From NCBI RefSeq assembly GCF_036634175.1, contig NZ_JAZIFX010000001.1, positions 7,130,001-7,194,000 on the forward strand: 64,000 nt of DNA, written 5' to 3'. Made by a program: the position numbers and the translations under genes. The first letter of the stretch is position 1; every line of letters starts with the position of its first letter. The notes under the pieces are model-generated. The model searched no databases, was not told the DNA's origin, and saw only the letters and a program-made list of their open reading frames with translations. This document shows positions 54,586-62,979 of this stretch, piece after piece. The stretch is from Streptomyces sp. P9-A2 (GTDB lineage Bacteria; Actinomycetota; Actinomycetes; Streptomycetales; Streptomycetaceae).

Positions 54586-57500
54586 GTGGGAGATCCGCAA
54601 CACGGGCATGAAGTCGACCACCAAAACGGGCAGGATCGGAACGCGCTGACCACGCACTCCTTTCCCGCACAATTGAGACGGCTCAGACAGGCACGTGGCC
54701 TGTCGCTGACCGACCTGGCACGGCAGACGCATTACAGCAAGGGCTACCTCAGCAAGATCGAGACCGGCACGAAGCGGGCGACCGTCGACGTCGCCCGTAT
54801 CTGTGACCGAGTACTGGGCGCCGAGGGGGAGTTGCTCAGGCTCGTACAGGAGAAACCGTCCGCCGGGAGCGGGAGCGGGAGCGGGAGCGGCAGCGGGAGC
54901 GGCAGCGGGAGCGGCGCCGAGGCCACCGCGTTCGAGCGGCAGTCCGACGGGACGTGTCCGTACCGCGGCTTGTCGGCGTTCACCCCGCAGGACGCGGACT
55001 GGTTCTTCGGCCGGGAGCGCGCGACGGCCGCACTGGTGGAACGGGTCTTCGAACGGGTGGGAAGCGGCCCTCTGATGCTCGTCGCCCCGTCGGGAGCGGG
55101 CAAGTCGTCCTTGCTCAACGCCGGCCTGGTGCCCGCCCTGCGGCGTGGCGACTTCCCGATGTCGGGAGCCGACCGGTGGCCGGTGGTGACGTTCACCCCC
55201 ACCTCACGGCCCCTGGACGAGCTCCTGGAACGCACCGCGAAAGCGGTGGGCGGGGACCTCGCCGTCACCGTCGAGGAGGTGCGCGAGAATCCCGACGCGG
55301 TGCTGGACGCCGTACGGGCGATGGTGGGCGATCCGCCGGCGCCGTCCGGGGAGCACCGGCCCCCGCCGCCCTGTCGGTCGGTGCTGATCGTCGACCAGTT
55401 CGAGGAGCTTTTCACCCTCTGCGCGAACGAGGACGAGCGGCGCTCCTTCGTCCGGGTGCTCTGTGCGCTGGCGGCCTCCCGGCCGGAGGAGAGCGCACAC
55501 GGCCCCACCGTCGTGGTGCTGGGCGTCCGGGCCGACTTCACCGGCGACTGTCTGGACCTTCCCGAACTGGCTCCGGTCCTCACCGACGGGCTGTTCGTGC
55601 TGCCGCCCATGTCCGTGGTGGAACTGCGGGAGTCCATCACCCGCCCGGCGGAACTCGCCGGACTGACGCTCCAACCGGGCCTGGCGCCCCTGCTCCTGCG
55701 CGACGCGGGGCTGAGCGAAGAGCCGGGCAGCCCACTGCCGGGCAGCCCACTGCGGGGCAGCGGGAAGGACGCCGGTTCCGGAGCCGACGTGACACCCTCC
55801 GGCGTACTCCCCCTCGTCTCCCACGCCCTGCTGGCCACCTGGCAGCGGCGTGAGGGGTCCGCGCTGACCGTCGCCGGGTACGAGCGGGCCGGCGGCATCC
55901 AGGGTGCGATCGCGCGAACCGCCGAGAACGTCTTCGCCCGGCTGTATCCGACCGAGCAGAAGACCATCCGCCGCGTCCTGTCCCGTCTGGTGTACGTCGC
56001 GGACGGCGGCGGGGCGACCCGCCGCCGGATGAGCAGGGCCGCCCTGATGGAGCAGTTCGCCGACGCGGCCGACGCGGACGGCGCGGCCGCCGCGCTCGAC
56101 GCCTTCGTACGGGCCCGGCTCGTCACCATGGACAGCGACACGGTCGAGATCACCCATGAGGCCCTGCTGCGCGCCTGGCCACGGCTGAGGGACTGGATCC
56201 ACGCCGACCGCACCGGGCTGCTCCTCCACCAGCAACTCGCGCACGCCGCCGCCGAATGGGAGCGCGAAGGCCGTGATCCGTCCGCGCTGTACCGCGGCAC
56301 CCGGCTGAGCACCGTGCGCTCCTGGGCCGACGAACTGGACGGCCGGCGCCGGCTCGGCCCCGGCGAGGAAGCGTTCCTCGGAGCGAGCCTGGCCGAGCAG
56401 GAAGGTCATGAGAGGCAGGCCGTACGCCAGGTCCGGCTCCGGCAGTCGATGCTCGCCACGCTCGTCGTCCTGCTGGGCCTCGCCCTGACCGCCGGAGGCC
56501 TCGCCTACCAGCAGCGCGAGAGCGCCCTCGGCCAGGAACGCGTCGCGCGTTCCCAGGCACTCGCCGTGCGGTCCGCGTCGCTCGCCGGAGGCCAGCCGGA
56601 GGCGTCGATGCTGCTGGCCGGGGAGGCCTACCGGGCCCACGCCACCGCCGAGGCGCGCGGCGCGCTGCTGAGCACGCAGTCCCAGCCCTTCTCCGGCCGG
56701 TTGAGCGGTCACCGGGGGCCGGTCAACGCGGTGGTCTTCGCACCGGACAACCGATTCCTGGCGACAGCCAGTTCCGACGGGACGGTGACCCTGCGACGGG
56801 TGTCGGACCGCCGCACGACCGCCACGTTCGCCGTGTCCGGGCCCGTCCGCTCGATCGCCTTCAGCCCCGACGGCCGCACCCTCGCGGCGACGTCGACGCG
56901 CGGGCCCGTGAGCCTCTGGGACATCGCCGGGCGTCGGAGGAAGGCCGTGCTCGCCGACAGCACGAAGGGTGCCCGGGCGCTGTCCTTCGACCCCCGTGGG
57001 CACCGGCTCGCCGTCGCGACCGCCAAGGGGCCGATCCAGTTGTGGGACACCGCGCGCCCGCACCGCGTCACCGCCTCCCTCCGCGGGCACAGGGGAACGG
57101 TCAACGCCCTGGCCCATGCCCGCGACGGCCGGACCCTGGTCTCCGCCGGAGCCGACCGGGTCGTGCGGCTGTGGGACACCGACCGGGCCCGACTCCTCGC
57201 CGCACTCGAGGGGCACACCGACGAAGTGCTGGGCGCGGCGTTCTCCCCGGACGGCCGGAAGGTGGCCTCCGGAGGCATCGACCGGACCGTGCGGCTGTGG
57301 GACGTGCGCGGCGGCCGGCTCGGCGCGACGTTGTCCGGGAGCAGCGACGACATCAACGCCGTCGCGTACACGCACGACGGCGCCACGGTCGTCGGCGCGG
57401 TCGGCGACGGGACGACCAGGCTGTGGGACGTCCGCAGCGGCCGGCAGACCGCCGTGCTCGCCGGTCACACCGACTACGTGATGGGGGTGGCCGTGACCTC

Positions 57501-58554
57501 CGACGGCACCCTGCTCGCCACGGCCGGTTTCGACCGGTCCGTGGTCCTGTGGAACCTCGGCGGCCCGCTGCTGACGGCCCGTCCGTTCACGGAGGTCTGG
57601 CAGGCCCGGTACAGCCCCGACGGGAGACTGCTGGCCACCGCCGACGCCGACCACACGGTACGTCTGTGGGAGGTGGGCGGGCGCCGGCTCCTGGCGACGC
57701 TCCGGGGACACACCGAGGCGGTCTTCTCGGTGGCCTTCGCACCCGACGGGCGGACCCTGGCATCGGCGGGCTCCGACGGCACGATCCGGCTGTGGGACGT
57801 GGCCGCGCGGGGACCGCTGGCGACCCTGACCGGCCACACCGGGCAGGTCTACTCCCTCACCTTCGCCCCCGACGGCCGGAGTCTCGCCTCGGCCGGCGCC
57901 GACCGTACGGTGCGCCTGTGGGATGTGACGAAGCGTGCGCCGCTGGCGACGCTGACCGGCCACCGGGACTTCGCCAACGGCGTCGCCTTCAGCCCCGACG
58001 GCCGGGTTCTGGCGAGCGCCGCCGACGACCTGACCGTACGGCTCTGGGACGTCTCCTCGCACCGCCCGCTCGGCACGCTGAAAGGCCACACGGGCGCGGT
58101 GCGCAGCGTGACCTTCACCCCTGACGGGCGGACGCTGGCCAGCAGCGGCAACGACGGCACCGTACGGCTGTGGAACGTCCGCGAACGCCGCTCCGAGGCC
58201 GTCCTGACCGGTCACACCGGCTCCACCCGGGGCATCGCCTTCACTCCCGACGGCCGCACGCTCGCCAGCAGCGGCAACGACCGTACGGTGCGCCTGTGGG
58301 ACGTCGCCGGACGGCGTCCGTGGGCGACGCTGACGGGACACACCGACGCGGTGTGGAGCGTGACCTTCGCTCCCGACGGGCGCACGGTGGCCAGCGCCGG
58401 CACGGACGGCACCGTACGGCTGTGGGATCTCGATCTCGGGGATCAACTGGCGGAGATCTGCCGGCTGCGCGCGAGCATCGGTGCGGACGAGCGCGCGAAG
58501 CTCCTGCCCGGCACCCCCCTCTCCGACGGGGCGCCCTGCGACAGCCGGGGGTGA
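54586..58554 (+). CDS. XRE-HTH / nSTAND ATPase / WD40 repeat protein
   Basis: About 1322 aa. Domain order: XRE-type HTH (LRQARGLSLTDLARQTHYSK, near 25-80); Gly-Ser linker from a hexanucleotide repeat; nSTAND1 NTPase beginning CPYRGLSAFTPQDADWFFGR, Walker A APSGAGKSSLL (about 166-176), Walker B SVLIVDQFEELF; a helical/winged part; one membrane helix MLATLVVLLGLALTAGGLAY (about 621-640); and 14 WD40 repeats (705-1290), enough for two seven-bladed propellers. GTG at 54586 has GGGGGA just upstream; the ATG four codons earlier has none. Such proteins are taken as signal-sensing regulators; the ligand is unknown. Confidence 0.88.
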   Translation: MGDPQHGHEVDHQNGQDRNALTTHSFPAQLRRLRQARGLSLTDLARQTHYSKGYLSKIETGTKRATVDVARICDRVLGAEGELLRLVQEKPSAGSGSGSGSGSGSGSGSGAEATAFERQSDGTCPYRGLSAFTPQDADWFFGRERATAALVERVFERVGSGPLMLVAPSGAGKSSLLNAGLVPALRRGDFPMSGADRWPVVTFTPTSRPLDELLERTAKAVGGDLAVTVEEVRENPDAVLDAVRAMVGDPPAPSGEHRPPPPCRSVLIVDQFEELFTLCANEDERRSFVRVLCALAASRPEESAHGPTVVVLGVRADFTGDCLDLPELAPVLTDGLFVLPPMSVVELRESITRPAELAGLTLQPGLAPLLLRDAGLSEEPGSPLPGSPLRGSGKDAGSGADVTPSGVLPLVSHALLATWQRREGSALTVAGYERAGGIQGAIARTAENVFARLYPTEQKTIRRVLSRLVYVADGGGATRRRMSRAALMEQFADAADADGAAAALDAFVRARLVTMDSDTVEITHEALLRAWPRLRDWIHADRTGLLLHQQLAHAAAEWEREGRDPSALYRGTRLSTVRSWADELDGRRRLGPGEEAFLGASLAEQEGHERQAVRQVRLRQSMLATLVVLLGLALTAGGLAYQQRESALGQERVARSQALAVRSASLAGGQPEASMLLAGEAYRAHATAEARGALLSTQSQPFSGRLSGHRGPVNAVVFAPDNRFLATASSDGTVTLRRVSDRRTTATFAVSGPVRSIAFSPDGRTLAATSTRGPVSLWDIAGRRRKAVLADSTKGARALSFDPRGHRLAVATAKGPIQLWDTARPHRVTASLRGHRGTVNALAHARDGRTLVSAGADRVVRLWDTDRARLLAALEGHTDEVLGAAFSPDGRKVASGGIDRTVRLWDVRGGRLGATLSGSSDDINAVAYTHDGATVVGAVGDGTTRLWDVRSGRQTAVLAGHTDYVMGVAVTSDGTLLATAGFDRSVVLWNLGGPLLTARPFTEVWQARYSPDGRLLATADADHTVRLWEVGGRRLLATLRGHTEAVFSVAFAPDGRTLASAGSDGTIRLWDVAARGPLATLTGHTGQVYSLTFAPDGRSLASAGADRTVRLWDVTKRAPLATLTGHRDFANGVAFSPDGRVLASAADDLTVRLWDVSSHRPLGTLKGHTGAVRSVTFTPDGRTLASSGNDGTVRLWNVRERRSEAVLTGHTGSTRGIAFTPDGRTLASSGNDRTVRLWDVAGRRPWATLTGHTDAVWSVTFAPDGRTVASAGTDGTVRLWDLDLGDQLAEICRLRASIGADERAKLLPGTPLSDGAPCDSRG
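54864..54915 (+). repeat. hexanucleotide (GGGAGC) microsatellite
   Basis: About nine GGGAGC/GGCAGC units in frame encode the Gly-Ser linker between the HTH and the NTPase. Confidence 0.8.
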
Positions 58555-58706
58555 CGGGGGTTCACCTGCTCGAAGGGGGTTTCCCAGGTGTTTCCCGTTG
58601 CCCATCGGCGGGAGGCGACACCCGGATCTCGACAAGCGCGGGACACGGCCAGCAGGCTGCTGTGCGACCACTCCCTTCACCACCCACAGGAAACGGGGGT
58701 CCTGGC

Positions 58707-59594
58707 ATGGTCCGCCGGACCGGTCTCATCAGCACACTGATCGCGTTACTGTCCCTCCTCTTCTGGGCGCCGGTGTCCGCCGCCGCCGCGAACACCGCGG
58801 CGCCCGCGCAGCGTGCGGCCGCCGACGCGTGCGGCGTCCTCGCACCCGGAGCCTCCGCGGCGGCCGAACGCGCGATCGCCGCCGCCTGCGCGGAGGTCGC
58901 GGCCGGCACCTGGTACACGTGGGGCGGCGGGCACGGCGCCCGGCCGGGCGCCACATACGGCCAGGTCGACCCGACCGACCCGGACAGCGAGCACGATCCC
59001 GAACGGCTCGGCTTCGACTGCTCGGGCCTGGTCCGCCACGCGTACGCCGAGGCGGCGGGCTCCGACATCCTCAACGGTGTCGTCAGTCAACAGCACTACA
59101 CGCACCGTGCCGCCGACCGCTTCACCGCCGCCCAGGGCCTGGCCCCGCTGCTCCCGGGCGACCTGCTCGTCTGGGGCGTCCCACAGGACCTGCACCACAT
59201 CGCCATCTACCTGGGCGCGGGCAAGATGGTCGAGGCCAAGGAATCCGGCACCAGGCTCATGGTCAGTGACGTCCGCCTGAGCAGCGGCTACTTCGGCGCC
59301 GTCCGCGTCAACACCGGGCCTGTCACCGGTCACATCCACCAGACCTGGGGCACCGGCGTGTGGACCAAGGCCGAACCCTCCATCAGGGCCGCCCGCGTCT
59401 ACGCCTTCCCGTACTCCACCACCATCCGCGTCCAGTGCCAGAAGCACGCCGAACCCGTCACCTCCGAGGGCTACACCAACGACGTGTGGTCGTACCTGCC
59501 GGACTACAGGGCGTGGGTGACCAACATCTACATCCAGGGAGCGGCGTGGCTCGACGGCGTGCCCGACTGCGGGACGACGCCACCGACACCGTGA
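58707..59594 (+). CDS. secreted NlpC/P60 peptidoglycan hydrolase
   Basis: 295 aa. Signal peptide TLIALLSLLFWAPVSAAAA; then an NlpC/P60 domain with WYTWGGGHGARPGATYGQVD, catalytic Cys105 in GFDCSGLVRHAYAEA, and His164 in LHHIAIYLGAGKMVEA. A C-terminal bacterial SH3-like region (VYAFPYSTTIRVQCQKHAEP; VWSYLPDYRAWVTNIYI) probably binds the wall. It would cut stem peptides. ATG with GGGGG upstream, 152 bp after the WD40 gene. Confidence 0.9.
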   Translation: MVRRTGLISTLIALLSLLFWAPVSAAAANTAAPAQRAAADACGVLAPGASAAAERAIAAACAEVAAGTWYTWGGGHGARPGATYGQVDPTDPDSEHDPERLGFDCSGLVRHAYAEAAGSDILNGVVSQQHYTHRAADRFTAAQGLAPLLPGDLLVWGVPQDLHHIAIYLGAGKMVEAKESGTRLMVSDVRLSSGYFGAVRVNTGPVTGHIHQTWGTGVWTKAEPSIRAARVYAFPYSTTIRVQCQKHAEPVTSEGYTNDVWSYLPDYRAWVTNIYIQGAAWLDGVPDCGTTPPTP

Positions 59595-59678
59595 CGCGCC
59601 GGCGCCGAGGGCGGCAGATTCGATCGAACGAATGACATGGAGCACCCGGGAACCATGGGAGACGAGCAGCTCTGACGT

Positions 59679-60299
59679 ATGCGCGAGGCACGTCTGCGAC
59701 GCCTGGCGGAGCAGAACCCGGGGTTCGCGACGCCGAGCCCTCAGCCCGCATCGCACCCTCGGCCCGCGCCACCACGCCCTCGGTCCGCGCCGCGTCCGGC
59801 CCGGAGGCCGGGCGCGGCGACACCGCGCGGCAGCGGAGCGCCTGCCCACCGCGATCCCCGGCTCGGAACAGGTGAGCCCAGCCGTCTCGGCCACGCCGCC
59901 GCCCTCAGCGCACTGCTGTGGGCGGTCCTGCTGACCACGGGCCGGCAGCTCCCGCTCAAGCTCGCTCGTGATCTCCCACTGTCCTGGGCAGAGCCCGCGG
60001 AGCTCGCCACGCGGGAGGAGACCGCGCCCTGGTTCCCCCGCTTCTTCGAGTACGTGGTGTTCAGCGGACCCGCTGAGGGGAAGCTGTGGCTCTACCCCGC
60101 GCTCGCGGTGTCCGCGGCGTTCGTGGTGCGCTGGTCCAGGTCGCTGCCCGCCGCTTTCCACGCACTGCTGGGCTGGTCAGCAGCTCTCTACGGCTTCGCC
60201 GCGCTGACGGCCCTGGGACCGTGGGCGCTCAGGTTGTGGCCTGTCACGGCGGTGATCGGCCTGCTCTCGCTGCTGATGCTGTTCCGGCGGCCCGGGTGA
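59679..60299 (+). CDS. putative integral membrane protein
   Basis: 206 aa. The first 65 residues are Pro/Arg/Ala-rich; then four predicted membrane helices (AAALSALLWAVLLTTG; LWLYPALAVSAAFVV; AFHALLGWSAALYGF; WPVTAVIGLLSLLMLF). No family recognised. Upstream sequence lacks a good ribosome site near the ATG at 59679, so the true start may be further downstream, but codon composition in the helical part is coding-like. Confidence 0.5.
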   Translation: MREARLRRLAEQNPGFATPSPQPASHPRPAPPRPRSAPRPARRPGAATPRGSGAPAHRDPRLGTGEPSRLGHAAALSALLWAVLLTTGRQLPLKLARDLPLSWAEPAELATREETAPWFPRFFEYVVFSGPAEGKLWLYPALAVSAAFVVRWSRSLPAAFHALLGWSAALYGFAALTALGPWALRLWPVTAVIGLLSLLMLFRRPG

Positions 60300-60398
60300 G
60301 ACGGCCGGGCGTTTCGACGGCCGAAGGCACGCGACTGTGAGCAGGGCTCCCACGCACGGTGCAGCGGATGGGGACCCGGCAGCCCCTCTGTCCCGAGT

Positions 60399-61241
60399 TC
60401 AGCCCCGTCCGCAGCGATCGAGTGCAGCACGAACCTGGTTGAGCCCCTCCGCTCTCCAGTGGTCCCGGTCGGGCAGTTGGTCGTCCCGGCGCCAGCGCCA
60501 GGCCGAGAACATCGCCCAGCCCAGGGCGCGGCACCGGTGAATCAGGCCGTGGTCGGCCCCCGCATAGTGCTTTCCCACTTCTTCGGGTGCATGGGCGAGG
60601 TCGAATTCGATCGGCCCACGGCAGCACGTGGCGAGGTCGACGAAAAGCGGCCCTCTCCTCGTGCGCAGGAGGTTGCCCGGATGCGGCTCGCCGTGCAACA
60701 ACTGGTCGCCGGCTTTCTCCAAGCCGATCGCGGCGCTCGGTCCACTGAGTGTGTCGCTGAGGAGTTCCCGGTCGGAATCGGACAGCTCGGGGGACTGCTC
60801 CCGGTCGTTCACCTCTCTCAGCGCTTCGGCGACTCGATCGGTGAAATGCGGTGCGTCCAGATCGATTTGGCGCAGGGCGGCATGGTGCCGCATGAGCGCG
60901 TCCGCGTAGTCGGCCGGCGCGATCTCCGACCCCACAGGTTCGTAGTAGGTCCAGAGCGAGATGGCGAAGGCATCACGCAAATAGACTCGGGGGCCTACCC
61001 GGGGATCGAGCTCAGCCACCGGAGCGTCGACGTCGGCGAGACGGCGAGCAACCTCTACTTCGAACTCGGAATCAACCAGATGCCCCGAAGGCGCGACCCG
61101 AGCCAGGGCATCGCAAGGGAGCAGGCGCAGCACGACGCGGTCCGAGTTGTTGATGACGACCACATCGTCGACCTGAAGGCCCAGCTCCGAAGCGGTCGCC
61201 CGTCCTGCCTCGACTGCGCGACGGAGTTCCCATGGCTCCAT
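60399..61241 (-). CDS. aminoglycoside phosphotransferase family kinase
   Basis: 280 aa. Kinase-like fold of the APH/choline-kinase group: the catalytic loop is LLHGEPHPGNLLRT (HGxxHxxN), followed by LFVDLATCCRGPIEFDLAHA with the metal-binding Asp; the N-terminal lobe has VVLRLLPCDAL. ATG at 61241 with GAGGGAG upstream. The frame stays open another 74 codons upstream (to 61463) with coding-like composition, so a longer protein cannot be excluded. Real substrate unknown; resistance should not be assumed. Confidence 0.75.
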   Translation of the reverse strand: MEPWELRRAVEAGRATASELGLQVDDVVVINNSDRVVLRLLPCDALARVAPSGHLVDSEFEVEVARRLADVDAPVAELDPRVGPRVYLRDAFAISLWTYYEPVGSEIAPADYADALMRHHAALRQIDLDAPHFTDRVAEALREVNDREQSPELSDSDRELLSDTLSGPSAAIGLEKAGDQLLHGEPHPGNLLRTRRGPLFVDLATCCRGPIEFDLAHAPEEVGKHYAGADHGLIHRCRALGWAMFSAWRWRRDDQLPDRDHWRAEGLNQVRAALDRCGRG

Positions 61242-61833
61242 ACCGTGCTCCCTCGTTGTTGAGTACACATACACGTCCGGGGACAACAGCGGCGCCCCCG
61301 ATGGCTCGACGGTGCGCGTGCAGCCGTGCCGCTCCAGCACGGCGGCCAGGTGCGGTTCCGTCTCGGCGCTCTCGACACCTGATGCGCCGGGGGCTGCCGC
61401 GTGCTCGGCCCGGTCGAGTACTTCGTCGGACAGCTCGGGGTGGCTCGGACGAACCTGGAGCATGAGGTTGCCGGGCAGTCAGAGCCGGCTCCGGGCCAGG
61501 GTCTGGCCTTTGTGGGTCCAAACCGCCGCGGGGTGCTTGTTGGTTCGGTCGAGCGACAGGCACCGGTTCCGGGCGAGGTCGCCGATGTGACGGTAACCGG
61601 TCGCCGGGAATACCCGAGTGGCCAGATCCGAAGGCGCGCAGCGCCATCGAACCGGCGTAGTCATGGCGCTGCATGTGCGCCATGCTGCCGATCGCTTTTT
61701 GATCAAGCAAGGGAGTTGTTCGCCTGGCGTCGCCAGAACTCACCGCCCTCCACGCGCCTCGAGCGGCCGACTGAGCGGCCGGCTGCTGAGCCGTGTCCTG
61801 TGGAGCTCTCGCGGGATCGGCCGGCGGCAGCGG
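61242..61833. other. spacer upstream of the APH-family gene
   Basis: Apart from the possible N-terminal extension of the kinase (61242-61463, minus), a minus-strand stretch at 61479-61706 reads partly like protein (YRHIGDLARNRCLSLDRT) but ends quickly and is not recognised. Probably a degraded gene; no RNA or repeat seen. Confidence 0.35.
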
Positions 61834-62976
61834 TCACCAGCTGATGCCGGCCGCCACCGGCAGATGGTCGCTGCCGGTGGCCGGCAGTACCCACGAGCTC
61901 TTCGGCTCCACGCCCCTGACCAGGATCTGATCGATCCGCGCCATCGGGAGGGACGCCGGCCAGCTGAAGCCGAAGCCGTCCCCGGCCGCTTCCTGGGCCG
62001 AGCGCAGCTGCGAGGTGAGGCCGTCGAACGCGCGGTCGTCGGTGGTGCCGTTCATGTCGCCGAGCACCACCACCCGCTCGTTCTGCTCGGCGGCGACGGC
62101 CTTGGCGAGCGCGACCGCGCCGACGTCGCGCGAGTCCGTCCAGAAGCCGTGCCTGGGCATCAGCCGCACCGACCCCAGGTGCGCCACGTACACCACCAGC
62201 GGCCCCTGGTCCGTGGCCACCGTGGTGCGCAGCGCCCGGGGCGGGTCCACGGGGAGGTCCCCGGCCCGCCGGGTTTTCGCCAGCGGCCCGGCATTGCCCC
62301 GCAGGACGTCGACCGACCGGGAGTCCGACAGCGGCAGCTTGCTCCACAGCCCGACCGTGCCCTGCACCGTGTGGTACGGGTATGCCTTCGCCAGCTCCTT
62401 CCCGTACGCGACCGTGGCCTGCGGGGTCAGCTCCTCGAGCGCCAGCAGGTCCGCCCCGGAGGCGGCCAGGTCGCGGGCGGTGCCGGCCGGGTCGGGGTTC
62501 TCGGCGTTGACGTTGTGGCTGACCACGGTGAGGTCGCCGCCCGGCTGGGACTTGTCGAGGAGCAGTCCGCCGAAGAGGCTCAGCCATGCCACGACCGGCA
62601 GCAGCAGCGCGACCACCGCCGCGGCGGAGCGGCGCCACAGCGCCCCGGCAAGGAGCACCGGGACGAACAGGCCGAACCACGGCAGGAACGTCTCCACCAG
62701 GCTGCCGAGACCGCCCCTGTCCGTGATCTCCGCGTGCAGCAGCATGAGCAGGCCGAGCGCCAGTGCCAGCGCCGCGAGCACCGGGCCGCGCTTCCACGGG
62801 TCCGGCCCGGAGAGGCTGCGGACCGCCCGGCGGATACGCGCGCGCCGGGCACCCGAGCCGGTGTCCCCGCGACCGGCGCCGCACTGCCCGGCCTGAGCCG
62901 TGTCCAGGATCTCGGCGCGCTCCTCGGCGTCGCCCTGCTGCCGCGCCTCCGGAACTTCTCGTAGTGCTTCACTCAC
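61834..62976 (-). CDS. membrane-anchored endonuclease/exonuclease/phosphatase (EEP) family protein
   Basis: 380 aa. About 70 cytoplasmic residues, then three membrane helices (VLAALALALGLLMLLHAEI; LPWFGLFVPVLLAGALW; AAVVALLLPVVAWLSLFGGL), then an extracytoplasmic EEP domain: LTVVSHNVNAENPDPAGTAR, LALEELTPQATVAY with metal-binding Glu, VAHLGS, VVVLGDMNGTTDDRAFDGL with Asp-Asn, and TGSDHLPVAAGI with the catalytic His. Similar to secreted nucleases/phosphatases. GTG start 3 bp after the kinase stop, so co-transcribed with the two-component sensor. Confidence 0.85.
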   Translation of the reverse strand: MSEALREVPEARQQGDAEERAEILDTAQAGQCGAGRGDTGSGARRARIRRAVRSLSGPDPWKRGPVLAALALALGLLMLLHAEITDRGGLGSLVETFLPWFGLFVPVLLAGALWRRSAAAVVALLLPVVAWLSLFGGLLLDKSQPGGDLTVVSHNVNAENPDPAGTARDLAASGADLLALEELTPQATVAYGKELAKAYPYHTVQGTVGLWSKLPLSDSRSVDVLRGNAGPLAKTRRAGDLPVDPPRALRTTVATDQGPLVVYVAHLGSVRLMPRHGFWTDSRDVGAVALAKAVAAEQNERVVVLGDMNGTTDDRAFDGLTSQLRSAQEAAGDGFGFSWPASLPMARIDQILVRGVEPKSSWVLPATGSDHLPVAAGISW

Positions 62977-62979
62977 TGA

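Noticed and set aside
55204..58683. 1159-codon minus-strand frame opposite the WD40 gene
   Set aside because: Shadow of the repeat-rich WD40 coding sequence; repetitive Gly/Arg/Val composition without a fold.
58555..58706. c-di-AMP (ydaO) riboswitch before the NlpC/P60 gene
   Set aside because: Such genes often have one, but the 152-bp leader lacks the recognisable conserved blocks.
60399..61241. Aminoglycoside resistance gene
   Set aside because: Only the general kinase fold is visible; the family is broad and no resistance-specific features can be claimed.
61242..61463. N-terminal extension of the APH-family kinase
   Set aside because: Composition is coding-like but the ATG at 61241 has GAGGGAG in front and the kinase fold starts there; kept only as an alternative.
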